Source: JBBQWR01 sp038210495 (GTDB lineage: Bacteria; Planctomycetota; Planctomycetia; Pirellulales; DATAWG01). From it: a DNA stretch of 46,414 bases. Under the pieces are notes generated by a model. The model was given only the letters and a program-made list of their open reading frames with translations. It had not been told where the DNA came from and ran no database searches. Shown piece by piece: positions 33,701 to 41,401 of this stretch. The stretch is from contig JBBQWR010000047.1 of the NCBI GenBank assembly GCA_038210495.1, positions 1 through 46,414 on the forward strand, in the 5' to 3' direction. Each line of letters opens with the position of its first letter. The stretch's first letter is position 1. The translations under genes were made by a program, and so were the position numbers.

Positions 33701-36262
33701 CAGGTCGATTCCCGTGGAGCTCAAGTCGATCGAATTGAAGTTATCGGGGGAGTGGCCGCCGGTGTACAGGCCGGTCGAATCGGGCCCTTCTCCAACATTG
33801 TTGTACAGATCGAACTTGATCGCCACGCTCTTGCCCATCCCCGAATAACCGATGCCTCCGCCTCCTCCGCCGATCGCCGTCGGCGAGTTGCCTTGGATAA
33901 CGAATGTAAATCCGTCGGAAGTGGTCGAGCCGGCGGTCAAGTTGAACGTGAATTGCGTGCTGAACCGAGAGACGTCGACTCGGCTGCTGGAGAATGCGCT
34001 GCCGGTCTGGGATTGTAGGCTGCTGGTTAGTTCGAGTTTAGAGCCCCCCAGCAGCGCCGAGCCATTGAGCGTCAGTTTGCCGGGCGCGGCGCCGACGAAT
34101 CCCAAACTGAAATCGAGGGCCGGAATCTGATTTGAGGTCGCGGCGCTCGCCGTATTGGAATACGGCGAATTGCCAATTCCGTTAAAGCCTCGAATCCGGA
34201 AGTAATAAGTCGTTTGCGGCGACAGGCCGCCGATCGATATCGTTGTGCTCCCGCCGGGCGCCGTTGTCGCCGACGTAAAATTAACATTGTCGAGCGATTG
34301 TTCGATGCTATAGCCGCTCGCCGTGTTCGGCCGGACCGACGGATCGGTCCAAAACAGGCTAATGGACGAATTCGATAGCGGCGAGGCCGACAACACAGGG
34401 GCCGTGGGCACGCTATTGGCCGGCGGCTGAGTACCGTAGACCACCAAACTGGTGAGCGTGCCGACGTAGACCTGGCCCTCGGCGACCGTGGGCGTGCCGA
34501 ACTTTGTGACCGCGCCGACTGCGTCTGCGCCCCCCACCTTCATGCCGCTGTTCCACAATTCCGTGGACAAGCTGCCCGCGTCGTAGGCGTGAATCTGACT
34601 GGCGTTGCGGTCCATGATCCAGACGATCCCGTTGGTCGTGCCGGCGGCCGAGATAACCGGCGAGCCCGGCAAGGTTCCGAACGTCGCCGTGGTCTGCGAC
34701 GCCGCGGCGATCGCGCCATTGGGCGCGATCGTGAACGCTTTGGCGATGCTTTGATAACCACTTACCGCGTAAATCTTCCCGTTGTAATAAGCCGACGTGT
34801 TCAGCGTGCCGGCAATTAGCACCGGCGGTGAGTTGTGTCCGCTGCCGTCGGGCACGGCATTAATAACGTGGTCGTTGTTGGGATCGTACTTGCCTAGATT
34901 GTCGCGGTCGACGAGATAAATCTTTCCTTGCTTACCGGCCGCTGCCAACAGATGCGGGTGTCCGGCGATCCCGGCTGAGTCGGGCAGCAACACCGGCCCG
35001 CCAGATCCGAAATCGCCATCGGTGTTGTCCAGCGCCAGCGTATTGAACGGGATGAAGTAATCGGCCAAGCTCAATCCCCAACCATTGATGTTCTGATGGG
35101 TCGGCGATGTGGTCGCGTCAGGGATGATCTTCAACAGGGCGTTGTAATAGTTGCCATCGATGGGGAAGCCGTTGGCGTCGAGCGCGGAAACTCCCTTGCC
35201 TCCGGGCCCGTTTCCGGTTTCGAGGTAAAACGCGCTTCCGTTCGGCTCGAAGGCCAATGTGCCGCCCCCTTCCCAAATGCCGCCTTCGTTTCCATTGGGG
35301 CTGTCGTTGAACACGCCTTTCAACTGAAATCCGCTCGTCGCCAAATGCGAAACGTCCCAGGCGACGATCCAGCCGTGATATGGCGTCGCATCGTTGTGCG
35401 ACGCCCATTCCACATACAATGTGTTATTGACGAAGCTGAGGGCACACCGTTGAAATTCGCGCAGCGCGTTGAACTGGACGACCGTTTTGCCCGTGCCGTT
35501 ATACGGATCGACGACCGTATCCGTGCCATCGCTCTTACCGTACACGAAGATCTGCGTGTTATTCGTTTTCGTGTCGATCGAGTCGGCGATCAAAAAGGGC
35601 GTGGTGGCGTCGGCGCCGTTGGCGATATTTAAAGCGTGCAATCGTTGCACGTAATGCGTCACTCCCCCGACGGTCTCTTGAGTCTTGGTAACGACGTACA
35701 GCAGATTTGTGCTGGGATCGATCACCGGAGTTCCGGTAATGCCGACTTCGGGAGCGACGTCGAACGCATTGGCGAACGTCGTGACCGACGTGGCGCCGGG
35801 CAGCGCGTCGTTGGGATCGGAGGCGCTGAGAAAGCCGCGCTGCCAGAGAATGCGGACCGAGGCGGTGAGGCTGGTGTCGACGGCGTAGACGGAGTCGTGC
35901 TCCGTCGTCACGAAAACCACGTCGTGGAGACCCGCCGCGCCGGCGGTCGTGTTCGGACCATCAACGATCGTCACACCCGTCTTGACGAGCGGAGCACCAT
36001 AGATCTGGCCATCGGTGTTAAAGGCAAACAGCTTTCCGAAAGCGCCCCCTGGCAGCACGCTGGCGGGTGAAAGCTGAGTTTCGAGCAGGTTGGCGCCGGC
36101 GCCGGAGTTGTCGTTCCGGTAGGTCAGAACGTCGACCGCCAACAATTGTCGCGATTCGAGTCGTTCGAACGCGGTTGTGCGTCCACGCGCGAGGCGATGT
36201 TTAGGGCCATTTTGGATTCGACTGGACCGGGCGTGCGGATACCGACGGTAGATTTCCGACAT
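30794..36262 (-). CDS. Giant extracellular protein: LEPR-XLL, beta-propeller, FnIII, L-type-lectin-like and five Ig-like repeats
   Basis: An 1822-residue protein. TAFERLESRQLLAVDVL (about 30-46) is the planctomycete LEPR-XLL motif found near the start of exported giants. Residues about 46-620 resemble a PQQ/quinoprotein-like beta propeller (repeated IYAVSGYQSIAK, GSPVISAAGTTNGIVWIMDR strands). FnIII domains follow (SISLFWTDPSVRPNTASGYS and others), interrupted at about 720-930 by a legume/L-type lectin-like module (SDGFTFVIQGNSPTAIGGGG, AIKFDLYNN). The last 600 residues are five repeats of about 115 residues with a VTVTNTGTQTW strand, a GVYFGGASD loop and an APGTYVLRxRMVKExVAWF end, like NEW3/CARDB-type Ig folds. 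Likely cell-surface adhesion or carbohydrate binding; no catalytic motif was seen. Confidence 0.88.
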   Translation of the reverse strand: MSEIYRRYPHARSSRIQNGPKHRLARGRTTAFERLESRQLLAVDVLTYRNDNSGAGANLLETQLSPASVLPGGAFGKLFAFNTDGQIYGAPLVKTGVTIVDGPNTTAGAAGLHDVVFVTTEHDSVYAVDTSLTASVRILWQRGFLSASDPNDALPGATSVTTFANAFDVAPEVGITGTPVIDPSTNLLYVVTKTQETVGGVTHYVQRLHALNIANGADATTPFLIADSIDTKTNNTQIFVYGKSDGTDTVVDPYNGTGKTVVQFNALREFQRCALSFVNNTLYVEWASHNDATPYHGWIVAWDVSHLATSGFQLKGVFNDSPNGNEGGIWEGGGTLAFEPNGSAFYLETGNGPGGKGVSALDANGFPIDGNYYNALLKIIPDATTSPTHQNINGWGLSLADYFIPFNTLALDNTDGDFGSGGPVLLPDSAGIAGHPHLLAAAGKQGKIYLVDRDNLGKYDPNNDHVINAVPDGSGHNSPPVLIAGTLNTSAYYNGKIYAVSGYQSIAKAFTIAPNGAIAAASQTTATFGTLPGSPVISAAGTTNGIVWIMDRNASQIHAYDAGSLSTELWNSGMKVGGADAVGAVTKFGTPTVAEGQVYVGTLTSLVVYGTQPPANSVPTAPVLSASPLSNSSISLFWTDPSVRPNTASGYSIEQSLDNVNFTSATTAPGGSTTISIGGLSPQTTYYFRIRGFNGIGNSPYSNTASAATSNQIPALDFSLGFVGAAPGKLTLNGSALLGGSKLELTSSLQSQTGSAFSSSRVDVSRFSTQFTFNLTAGSTTSDGFTFVIQGNSPTAIGGGGGGIGYSGMGKSVAIKFDLYNNVGEGPDSTGLYTGGHSPDNFNSIDLSSTGIDLHSGDIFLFSATYDGATLAVNIKDTNTGAVATQSYTVNIPTFVGGTSAYVGFTGSTGAQTTQQDILTWTYTPTTAAAPSAPSALGATPTTATAVSLTWANNSTNQAGFKLDRANDANFTQSLLTLVLPAAPNSYTDSTVGLAPGGTYYYRLRATNNAGDSANSNVVSVSIPIAPPTPTGATVTGVAASEIDLSWTDNAGHAATGYIVQRRVGSGAFTNVATLPAKNATPPSPYTWSDLAVTPGTAYEYHIVAFNTSGNNDFTGTNTISLTLSPSVTATARGNSIALSWAAVPGAVAYNIYRGTATGGESLLAGGVISPSFADRGVNGVSKYYYVVTALNANVAPMANESAKSNEVSATLVLAANYSSTAPSDLVAGGSITYSVTVTNTGTQTWSASAVNAVHLGVYFNGNSDAISDWQSEPTRFLLPGDVAPGASATINVTVPAPTAPGTYVLRQRLVQENVAWFGQLLATPVLVENLAATYAGTPPTAWAIGSTNSYQVTVTNTGSSPWAAGGANPVQLTTYFGGASDTPGAWVAAPIVTPLSADVAPGQSQTIVVTASAPSAAGSYTLRTRLNKPNVAWFSQMLKTTVTVTGTQPTLAAMYASSPPTIWYAGQTQSYSITLTNQGSQTWNATGANLVHLGVYFGGASDAAGPAGWSVEPKRFTLPSDVAPGQSVTMTLSLAAPTTGGTYILRARMVKEGVTWFDSMQKTSVTVAALSASYVANPPLNWTPGQTQTYPVTVTNTSNVTWNAVGSDAVHMGVYFGGASDVAGSWTTEPMRVNLPADLASGASITLNVTISAPSAPGSYVLRERMVKEQVAWFATMLRTNVTVASATTAAALRIVGAAAISAPPTVYLAAATGGPPATVKAGASLAFFLSLVNNGADIWKTAGASRVGVAVYFDLAGAAPPTKPVASLNLASDVAVGAETQLPIRITVPKQKGSYVMRVRLIGDDGAVSDYILQTPVALN

Positions 36263-36780
36263 TTCTTTGCAGGACCGTTCTTGATGTGTGAAGGGATGGC
36301 GTAGCGCCGTGAATAAGCATGGCGGAGGGGATAACCATGCTCGATTCGCGCAAGATTCTTGCCAGCCTATTTTGCGTAACCGTCAAAGTCTCGCACAATT
36401 TATATCGTCTTGGGCCGCTATGCAAGTTGTGCGCCGCGGTCGTCGTTGCCCAACGACGAAAGAGAATGAGTCGGCGTCGGTCGAAGCCCAAAAATTCGGT
36501 GCTCAAAACCACTGGGGACTGTCCCCAGAGAGACGACCGAAATCTGGCCAAGCCGCTTGATGGAGCCACGAGTCGATCACACGTCAGTCTTTGGGAAAAA
36601 CGACAACGGACGAGTCCAGTTGGCGTCGCTTTCGAATCTCGATTGGGGCAATCTTCTTCCGTGAATTATCACGATCCGTCGCTTGGCCGCCCAGGCTTTT
36701 CGTCTACTGGTCGTTCCCTAGGGTTATTGCGACTCATTGAAGGTCGGGGTCCTCCCAGTTTGGTTTATGCTAACCCAGCC
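36263..36780. other. Intergenic region upstream of the giant extracellular gene
   Basis: No supported gene in about 500 bp. A plus-strand open frame from 36319 lacks protein-like composition. It contains a 17-nt dyad, CTGGGGAC-T-GTCCCCAG (36512-36528). A weak TTGCAT/TATAAA pair on the minus strand (36399-36425, spacing 15) could serve the giant gene but is only suggestive. Confidence 0.45.
36512..36528. repeat. CTGGGGAC/GTCCCCAG palindrome
   Basis: A perfect 8-bp dyad with a single central base, preceded by CCA. CCACTGGGGACTGTCCCC-type words are known as short interspersed repeats in several bacterial groups; that assignment rests on general knowledge. Confidence 0.5.
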
Positions 36781-36975
36781 AGCCCGACATTCCAGATCCG
36801 CGTGAGGCAGGACACTTCGGCGATGTTCGCGGCGATCGACAGGGCCGCGCGGTTGAACTGATCGACTAGGAACCGTAGCCGCAAGGGAAGTTATTGGACG
36901 TGCGGCCGATGTCGTCGGCGAAATCAACGGATTTTTGGTAGACGAGCAACTTTGCGAAGGCGAAGGCCACGGGCG
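36780..36975 (-). pseudogene. Broken four-helix-bundle (23S rRNA intervening-sequence) protein
   Basis: On the minus strand LLVYQKSVDFADDIGRTSNN leads to FPCGYG and then a stop at 36868. After a one-base shift the family sequence continues as FLVDQFNRAALSIAANIAE (to 36816), followed by unrelated residues and a stop. The expected motif is LLVYQKAxDFAxxI...GYGFLxDQLxRAALSIxxNIAEG. No start codon fits at the usual distance, and everything after NIAE is missing. It is therefore an inactive remnant with a frameshift and both ends lost. These small proteins are often found near or inside rRNA operons or in mobile contexts. Confidence 0.7.
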
Positions 36976-37103
36976 CTTCCGACAGAAAAATAGAGAGGAG
37001 AAAGTAGACCGCAAGAGAGCCAGAGAAAGTTGGGTCGGGCGAAGGGTGCTGTCCTTCTCCTCTCGACTTTCTCTGCTCTCCTGCTCCATTCGCCTTCGGC
37101 GAA

Positions 37104-37178
<75 letters not shown>

Positions 37179-37300
37179 ATGGTTCGCGGGACTGGCCGCA
37201 AACGCGTTCTTATCGTATCAGGCGAAGCCGAGAGGGACAACGACGATTAAGAATCGCCGGCGAGTGGCCGGCCGGGAGCCGCGAAGCGGCGACACACAGT

Positions 37301-37448
37301 CCCGGGATCCTGCTGCGCAGTACACGGATGGCGAGCGAGTAGTTACTTCCCATTGGACGACGATTGTGGGAGGTTTGAGGTCGCCCAGAGCGATATCTCG
37401 GACCCGCGATAGCGGCTCGGTACTACGCAGCAGGATGCCGCGGCTTTG
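37301..37448. repeat. CCGCGG-type interspersed repeat pair
   Basis: GGGATCCTGCTGCGCAGTAC (from 37303) and TACTACGCAGCAGGATGCCG (37421-37440) are inverted near-copies. The right part continues CGGCTTTG, so it matches the arms at 7238-7258 and 7310-7330. The pair spans about 145 bp between tRNA-Pro and the nucleotidyltransferase gene and encloses unrelated sequence. It resembles a small MITE-like element, though no target duplication was identified. Confidence 0.65.
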
Positions 37449-37576
37449 GGGCCGAGCCTTCGGCTTGGCCGCTAAACCGGCTTTTGGTTCAAGCCGCATA
37501 AAAAGAGCAAACCGCGACTTGCACCCCAAGCCCAACAGTTTGACAGCCAACTAGGATTGACGTCATAAATGGGCTT

Positions 37577-38170
37577 ATGTCCACCATCCGATACACGGGC
37601 GACGAACTTTGGCGACGAATCGAGCGGGCCGTGGAGAAAATTAGAGATCGGATGCGGCGCGCGGCCCAGGCGCTCGGGCGAGCCGAGATTCCCTATGCGG
37701 TCGTCGGTGGAAATGCCGTACAGCTTTGGGTTGCCCAGGTCGATGAGGCGGCGGTCCGCAACACGCGCGACGTCGATATACTGTTGCGCCGGGACGACTT
37801 GCCAGCCGCGATCGAAGCGCTGGCGCCGCTCGGCTTTGTGTTCCAAATTGTCAACGGCGTGGCGATGTTTTTGGACGGCCCCGCCGCGGGACTTCGCGAC
37901 GCGGTGCATCTGCTGTTTGCGAATGAAAATGTCCGCGGCGACTATCCCTACCCGTCCCCCGATGTTACCGACCGGACGATGATCGACGAGACGTCGACCG
38001 TATCGCTCGAGGCGCTCGTGCGGATGAAGCTCGTGTCGTACCGCCGCAAGGATCAAGTGCATTTGCTCGACATGCTTGAAGTCGGTCTGATTGACTCCTC
38101 ATGGGTCGACCGAGTGCCCGACGATCTGCGCAGCCGTCTACAAGAACTCATCGATTCGCCCGATGGCTAG
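37577..38170 (+). CDS. Nucleotidyltransferase-fold protein (Pol beta superfamily)
   Basis: A 197-residue protein. After a helical start, IPYAVVGGNAVQLWVA and then NTRDVDILLRRDDLPAAIEA give the GG...DxD pattern of DNA polymerase-beta-type nucleotidyltransferases, with the two Asp at about 67 and 69. SLEALVRMKLVSYRRKDQVH further on fits the helical part of AbiEii-like or MNT-type proteins (the K-x-x-x-x-R-x-K-D motif). Such proteins often act as antitoxins or as minimal transferases, but no partner (AbiEi, HEPN) is adjacent. Cytoplasmic. It starts after the repeat pair following tRNA-Pro, a typical place for acquired genes. Confidence 0.85.
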   Translation: MSTIRYTGDELWRRIERAVEKIRDRMRRAAQALGRAEIPYAVVGGNAVQLWVAQVDEAAVRNTRDVDILLRRDDLPAAIEALAPLGFVFQIVNGVAMFLDGPAAGLRDAVHLLFANENVRGDYPYPSPDVTDRTMIDETSTVSLEALVRMKLVSYRRKDQVHLLDMLEVGLIDSSWVDRVPDDLRSRLQELIDSPDG

Positions 38171-38221
38171 CGACTCAGCGTATAGACGCCCTCGCACATC
38201 CGCCTCGGAGAAGGATTGACG

Positions 38222-39421
38222 ATGACGATGCATAAAGATTTATATTCAGCCGCGTTGATTCTAAGCGCCGGCATTTTAATTCAACTTCTGTCTGAGCCAC
38301 GAGATTCGCGAGCGGCGGATCCTCGGGCGTCAACGACGACCTCCCCACGACCGATCGACGTGAACGCCGGTCAACACCTGCGTTTTGGTCAAGGGACTCC
38401 GCTGGCTGAGATGAACACATTGCTGGAGCGCAAGGACGGATGGATCGGCGGCGACGGAGCCTATTCGGTCTCGCTGTCCACCAACCGCACGCTGTGGCTG
38501 TTCAGCGACACTTGGGTCGGCGCCGTGAAAGACGGCAAGCGAACGGGGGCCACGATCGTCAACAATTCCGTCGGACTCATGGATGGCCAGGGCTCGAAGG
38601 CGACCATGCAATTCGTCGTTCGAGAGGACAAGAATCGCAAACCGATCGCTCTGATAGTTCCGGCCAGCGGAAAGGGTTGGTTTTGGCCACTCGGGAGCGT
38701 GTTGGCCCACGATCGCTTGTACGTGACGCTTGCTCAAATCGAGAAGAACGGCGAACCGGGGGCATTTGGTTTTCGCGCGGTCGGCCGGACGCTCGGCGTC
38801 GTATCCAATCCCCACGATTCGCCGGCGGCGTGGCGACTCGAGCAGAAGCCCATGCCATGTGCGATCTTTGAGGAGAATCGCGAGTTATCGTTTGGGGCCG
38901 CGATGTTGCTCGTCGGCGATGTTGTCTACATCTACGGCACGGACGAGAGTCGTCATCCCACCGGTCCCGAGCGAAGTCTCTTGGTCGCTCGCGCGCCGGC
39001 GGACAAGATCGCTGATTTCGATTCATGGCGATTCTATGGCGACGAGCAATGGACGGCCGATTACCGCCAGGCGAGTCATTTGGTCGGCGACATGGCCAGC
39101 GAATGCTCCGTGAGCTATTTGGCTGGCCGGAAACAATACGTGTTGGTCTATACGGAGCGCGGATTGTCGCCGAAAATACTCGCCCGCACGGCGGCCAATC
39201 CCTGGGGACCTTGGTCGAAGGCGTCGACAATCTACGAATGCCCCGAGGCGGCGTGGGACAAACAGGTCTTTTGCTATGCCGCCAAGGCTCATGCATCGCT
39301 CTCGACGGACGACGAGTTGGTGGTGAGCTACGTCGCGAGTTCGTTTGATTTCTGGCAAGTCGCGAAAGATGCGCGACTGTATTGGCCGCGGTTCGTGCGC
39401 GTGAAAATCGAGACGATGTGA
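38222..39421 (+). CDS. Secreted DUF4185-like beta-propeller protein
   Basis: A 399-residue protein with a signal sequence (LYSAALILSAGILIQLLSEP, about 6-25). GAGAAGG lies 7 nt before the ATG at 38222; a TTG two codons upstream is less likely. The body has repeated strands typical of five-bladed glycosidase-like propellers: GWIGGDGAYSVSLSTNRTLW and LFSDTWVG near the start (the DG-S motif with FSDTW is characteristic of DUF4185), then FWPLGSVLAHDRLYVTL, and a C-terminal ECSVSYLAGRKQYVLVYTER blade. Sugar binding or hydrolysis is possible for this fold, but no enzyme is proven for the family. It is 51 bp after the nucleotidyltransferase gene, though the two are functionally unrelated. Confidence 0.82.
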   Translation: MTMHKDLYSAALILSAGILIQLLSEPRDSRAADPRASTTTSPRPIDVNAGQHLRFGQGTPLAEMNTLLERKDGWIGGDGAYSVSLSTNRTLWLFSDTWVGAVKDGKRTGATIVNNSVGLMDGQGSKATMQFVVREDKNRKPIALIVPASGKGWFWPLGSVLAHDRLYVTLAQIEKNGEPGAFGFRAVGRTLGVVSNPHDSPAAWRLEQKPMPCAIFEENRELSFGAAMLLVGDVVYIYGTDESRHPTGPERSLLVARAPADKIADFDSWRFYGDEQWTADYRQASHLVGDMASECSVSYLAGRKQYVLVYTERGLSPKILARTAANPWGPWSKASTIYECPEAAWDKQVFCYAAKAHASLSTDDELVVSYVASSFDFWQVAKDARLYWPRFVRVKIETM

Positions 39422-39536
39422 GATCGCGCGGGATCGCGACCAAGAGCCGCGCACGCGGGGAACTCGCGGTCGCCCGTTTTTAACTTTTGATCGCCCGCGC
39501 TTACTTCGTGCGCGGGTCTACTCTTTCGCAAGACGC

Positions 39537-40613
39537 CTATGCCGGGTCCTTCGGCGGCGTTTCGGCGATTTCGATAAAGCTATCGAGCGTCTTGCGAAAC
39601 TCGACTTCCTGCTGCTTGAACTCGTCGGCCGAGCAGGTGATCTTGATTTCGTAATTGCATTTAGGGCCTCGGAACCGGCGCTCCAAGATGGTGATGTCTT
39701 GGTCGTCGCGCCTGGTCTGAACAAGCGTTTCCAGTGCCGGTTCGGCCCCTTGTTTGATGAGTTTCGCCGTGACGACCGCCTGTGGATCGCCCGTGGTGAT
39801 TTCTCGCGGCAAGCTGTCGCGGAGTTTCGCCAAATCCAGCGCCTGGGCCGGGCCTGCCCTGACCACCAGGTTGTCGTTGACTTTTTGATGCGGTTTCCCC
39901 ACGGCGTAGAATAGCACCTTGTCGTTCGATCCGAACGCCGGCCGCCAGGTCACGGGCAGTTTAAGCGCGAAGTGAAAATCCCGCTGCATCCACAGGTCGC
40001 CCGACATACGGCGGATGCTGGTTTCCGGTGGGACGAGAATCGCCCCGGCCAGCATCTCCTCGAAATCAGCCCGATAGGCGTCGAAGTGGGCCTGATCGGT
40101 TCGCAACGTGAAGGCATATAGCATCTCACCGCCGATCATCCGAACAGTGAACTCGTGGCGAGATTCCATGTCGTCGACGGGATATTCCCAAAGCGTATCC
40201 AGCCGCTCGCCGAATCGTTGGACCTTCGCGTCGCCGAATCGCTTGCCGTCGAGGGGGTTAATGCGGTTGAGCGTCAATTTGCGCTGGGGATGGATTTCCT
40301 GGCGTTCGACTTCCGCCTCGGCGGCCATGCGTTTGCGAATCCCGGCAAGCGTCTCCGGGGCCATCGTCAATTCGCAGGTGACCGAACCCTCGGACGATTT
40401 TTTCTCTTGAGGCACTCGAAGCACGAAAGCCCGTGCATCTTGGCTCCAGACAATCAGATTCCAGGCGACCGGCGCCTTGACCGTGATCCCAAATCGCTTC
40501 ACGTCGACCGTCCGCAGCCCATCGACCGGCTGCTGCGAGTGGGCCGGAGCGACCATTACGAAAACGCCGCCAAAGCAGAGGATTCCCCAAATCAGTTTGT
40601 GCACTGCGATCAT
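39537..40613 (-). CDS. Secreted protein of unknown function
   Basis: A 358-residue exported protein. The ATG at 40613 opens a signal peptide (MIAVHKLIWGILCFGGVFVM) with an Ala-rich cleavage region (APAHSQ); the frame is open 42 codons further but those residues do not look exported. Two related halves are visible, each beginning with a strand like FGITVKAPVAWNLI (about 37-50) or FHFALKLPVTWRPA (about 212-225), which recalls PsbP/DUF1795-type folds. No catalytic motif was seen. It is convergent with the DUF4185-like gene. The ribosome binding site is weak. Confidence 0.78.
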   Translation of the reverse strand: MIAVHKLIWGILCFGGVFVMVAPAHSQQPVDGLRTVDVKRFGITVKAPVAWNLIVWSQDARAFVLRVPQEKKSSEGSVTCELTMAPETLAGIRKRMAAEAEVERQEIHPQRKLTLNRINPLDGKRFGDAKVQRFGERLDTLWEYPVDDMESRHEFTVRMIGGEMLYAFTLRTDQAHFDAYRADFEEMLAGAILVPPETSIRRMSGDLWMQRDFHFALKLPVTWRPAFGSNDKVLFYAVGKPHQKVNDNLVVRAGPAQALDLAKLRDSLPREITTGDPQAVVTAKLIKQGAEPALETLVQTRRDDQDITILERRFRGPKCNYEIKITCSADEFKQQEVEFRKTLDSFIEIAETPPKDPA

Positions 40614-40837
40614 CTTGACTCGAAACGTCAGCCAATTCTCGAAACAGGAGACCTCAAATCGTCGCAAAATACGTTCGGACACCGGCGGACGATTTATTCC
40701 TTGATGGACGCCAGCGCGATACGCTGAGCATCTCGCCACGCCAAAATGCCCGCAAACCGCCGCCCAAGACTATCCATGATAGGCAACCCGCGAATCGGAG
40801 TCGAAGTGGCCACCGATTTTCAATTTTGACCTTTTGA

Positions 40838-41083
40838 TCCGAAACCCGACGTTGCTGCCAAGAGTTTTGCCGGAACAGCCTGATCTTGCCCGTCAACGAC
40901 GCGGCGTTCGATCGCGCGGCCGATCTATGGGCCGTGGCTAGGCGCGGTGGTCAGCCCTGCAACGACGCCGATCTGATCGTCGCCGCGACAGCGATCGAGT
41001 TTCAGCGCATCCTGGTCACCGGCAATATCAGGCACTTCGCCTGGATTTCTGGATTACGATTGGAAGATTGGCGCGGCGCATAA
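40838..41083 (+). pseudogene. C-terminal fragment of a PIN-domain (VapC) toxin
   Basis: The frame open from 40838 encodes LPVNDAAFDRAADLWAVARR followed by NDADLIVAATAIEFQRILVT and GNIRHFAWISGLRLEDW, the last half of a VapC. NDADLIVAATA carries the C-terminal catalytic Asp pair and VTGNIRHF the usual end motif. The N-terminal half with the first Asp (the MxxLDTN region) is missing; upstream sequence is unrelated and has a stop at 40835. A TTG at 40886 could start a 65-residue peptide but not an active nuclease. No antitoxin is adjacent. Confidence 0.72.
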
Positions 41084-41114
41084 CAGCTTCGATCTACATG
41101 AGGCATGCCGTATT

Positions 41115-41366
41115 GGGACTCCGGCAGGAGTCCCAGACGTTAGCCGGTGGTTGAGGCCGTTCAGGCCGACACCACCGGATCGCGGTTACAATAAGGAATT
41201 CTTCGACCCCGGAAGGGATCGCAGGTAGCCGGCTTTGTTACGATCATTCTCCAAGATGCGTCTGCGACCCCGCCGGGGTCGAATTAATTCGTAATGCTCG
41301 TTAGCGGTGGTGGCGGCCGAGGCGGCCTGACCACCGGCTACCGTCTGCGACCCCTTCCGGGGTCGT
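41115..41366. repeat. Composite palindromic repeat element upstream of the acyltransferase gene
   Basis: GGGACTC-CGGCAG-GAGTCCC (41115-41134) is a perfect hairpin. CGACCCCGGAAGGGATCGCA (from 41203), continuing as GGTAGCCGG, recurs inverted as CCGGCTACCGTCTGCGACCC (41335-41354) running on to CTTCCGGGGTCG. A third unit, GCGACCCCGCCGGGGTCGAA, lies at 41263-41282. GGTGGTTGAGGCCG (41147-41160) and related CACCACCGG words add further dyads. The whole block is non-coding. It looks like a nested mobile repeat and not a CRISPR, since spacers are absent and units vary in orientation. Confidence 0.75.
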
Positions 41367-41401
41367 TCCATTCGCAGATTTCTGCTGTAAATTGATTCAC
41401 T

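Noticed and set aside
32957..34018. A 353-codon plus-strand open frame antisense to the giant extracellular protein
   Set aside because: The minus strand gives coherent FnIII and lectin modules; the antisense sequence is Arg/Gly/Val-rich without motifs.
36399..36425. Promoter for the giant extracellular gene (TTGCAT...TATAAA on the minus strand)
   Set aside because: Spacing is only 15 bp and it lies 137 bp from the start codon; too weak to list as a feature.
36319..36861. A 180-codon plus-strand open frame
   Set aside because: It runs through a palindromic repeat and lies antisense to the intervening-sequence protein remnant. The sequence is not protein-like.
41115..41376. Possible CRISPR array
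   Set aside because: Units differ in sequence and orientation, there are no regular spacers, and no cas genes are in the window.
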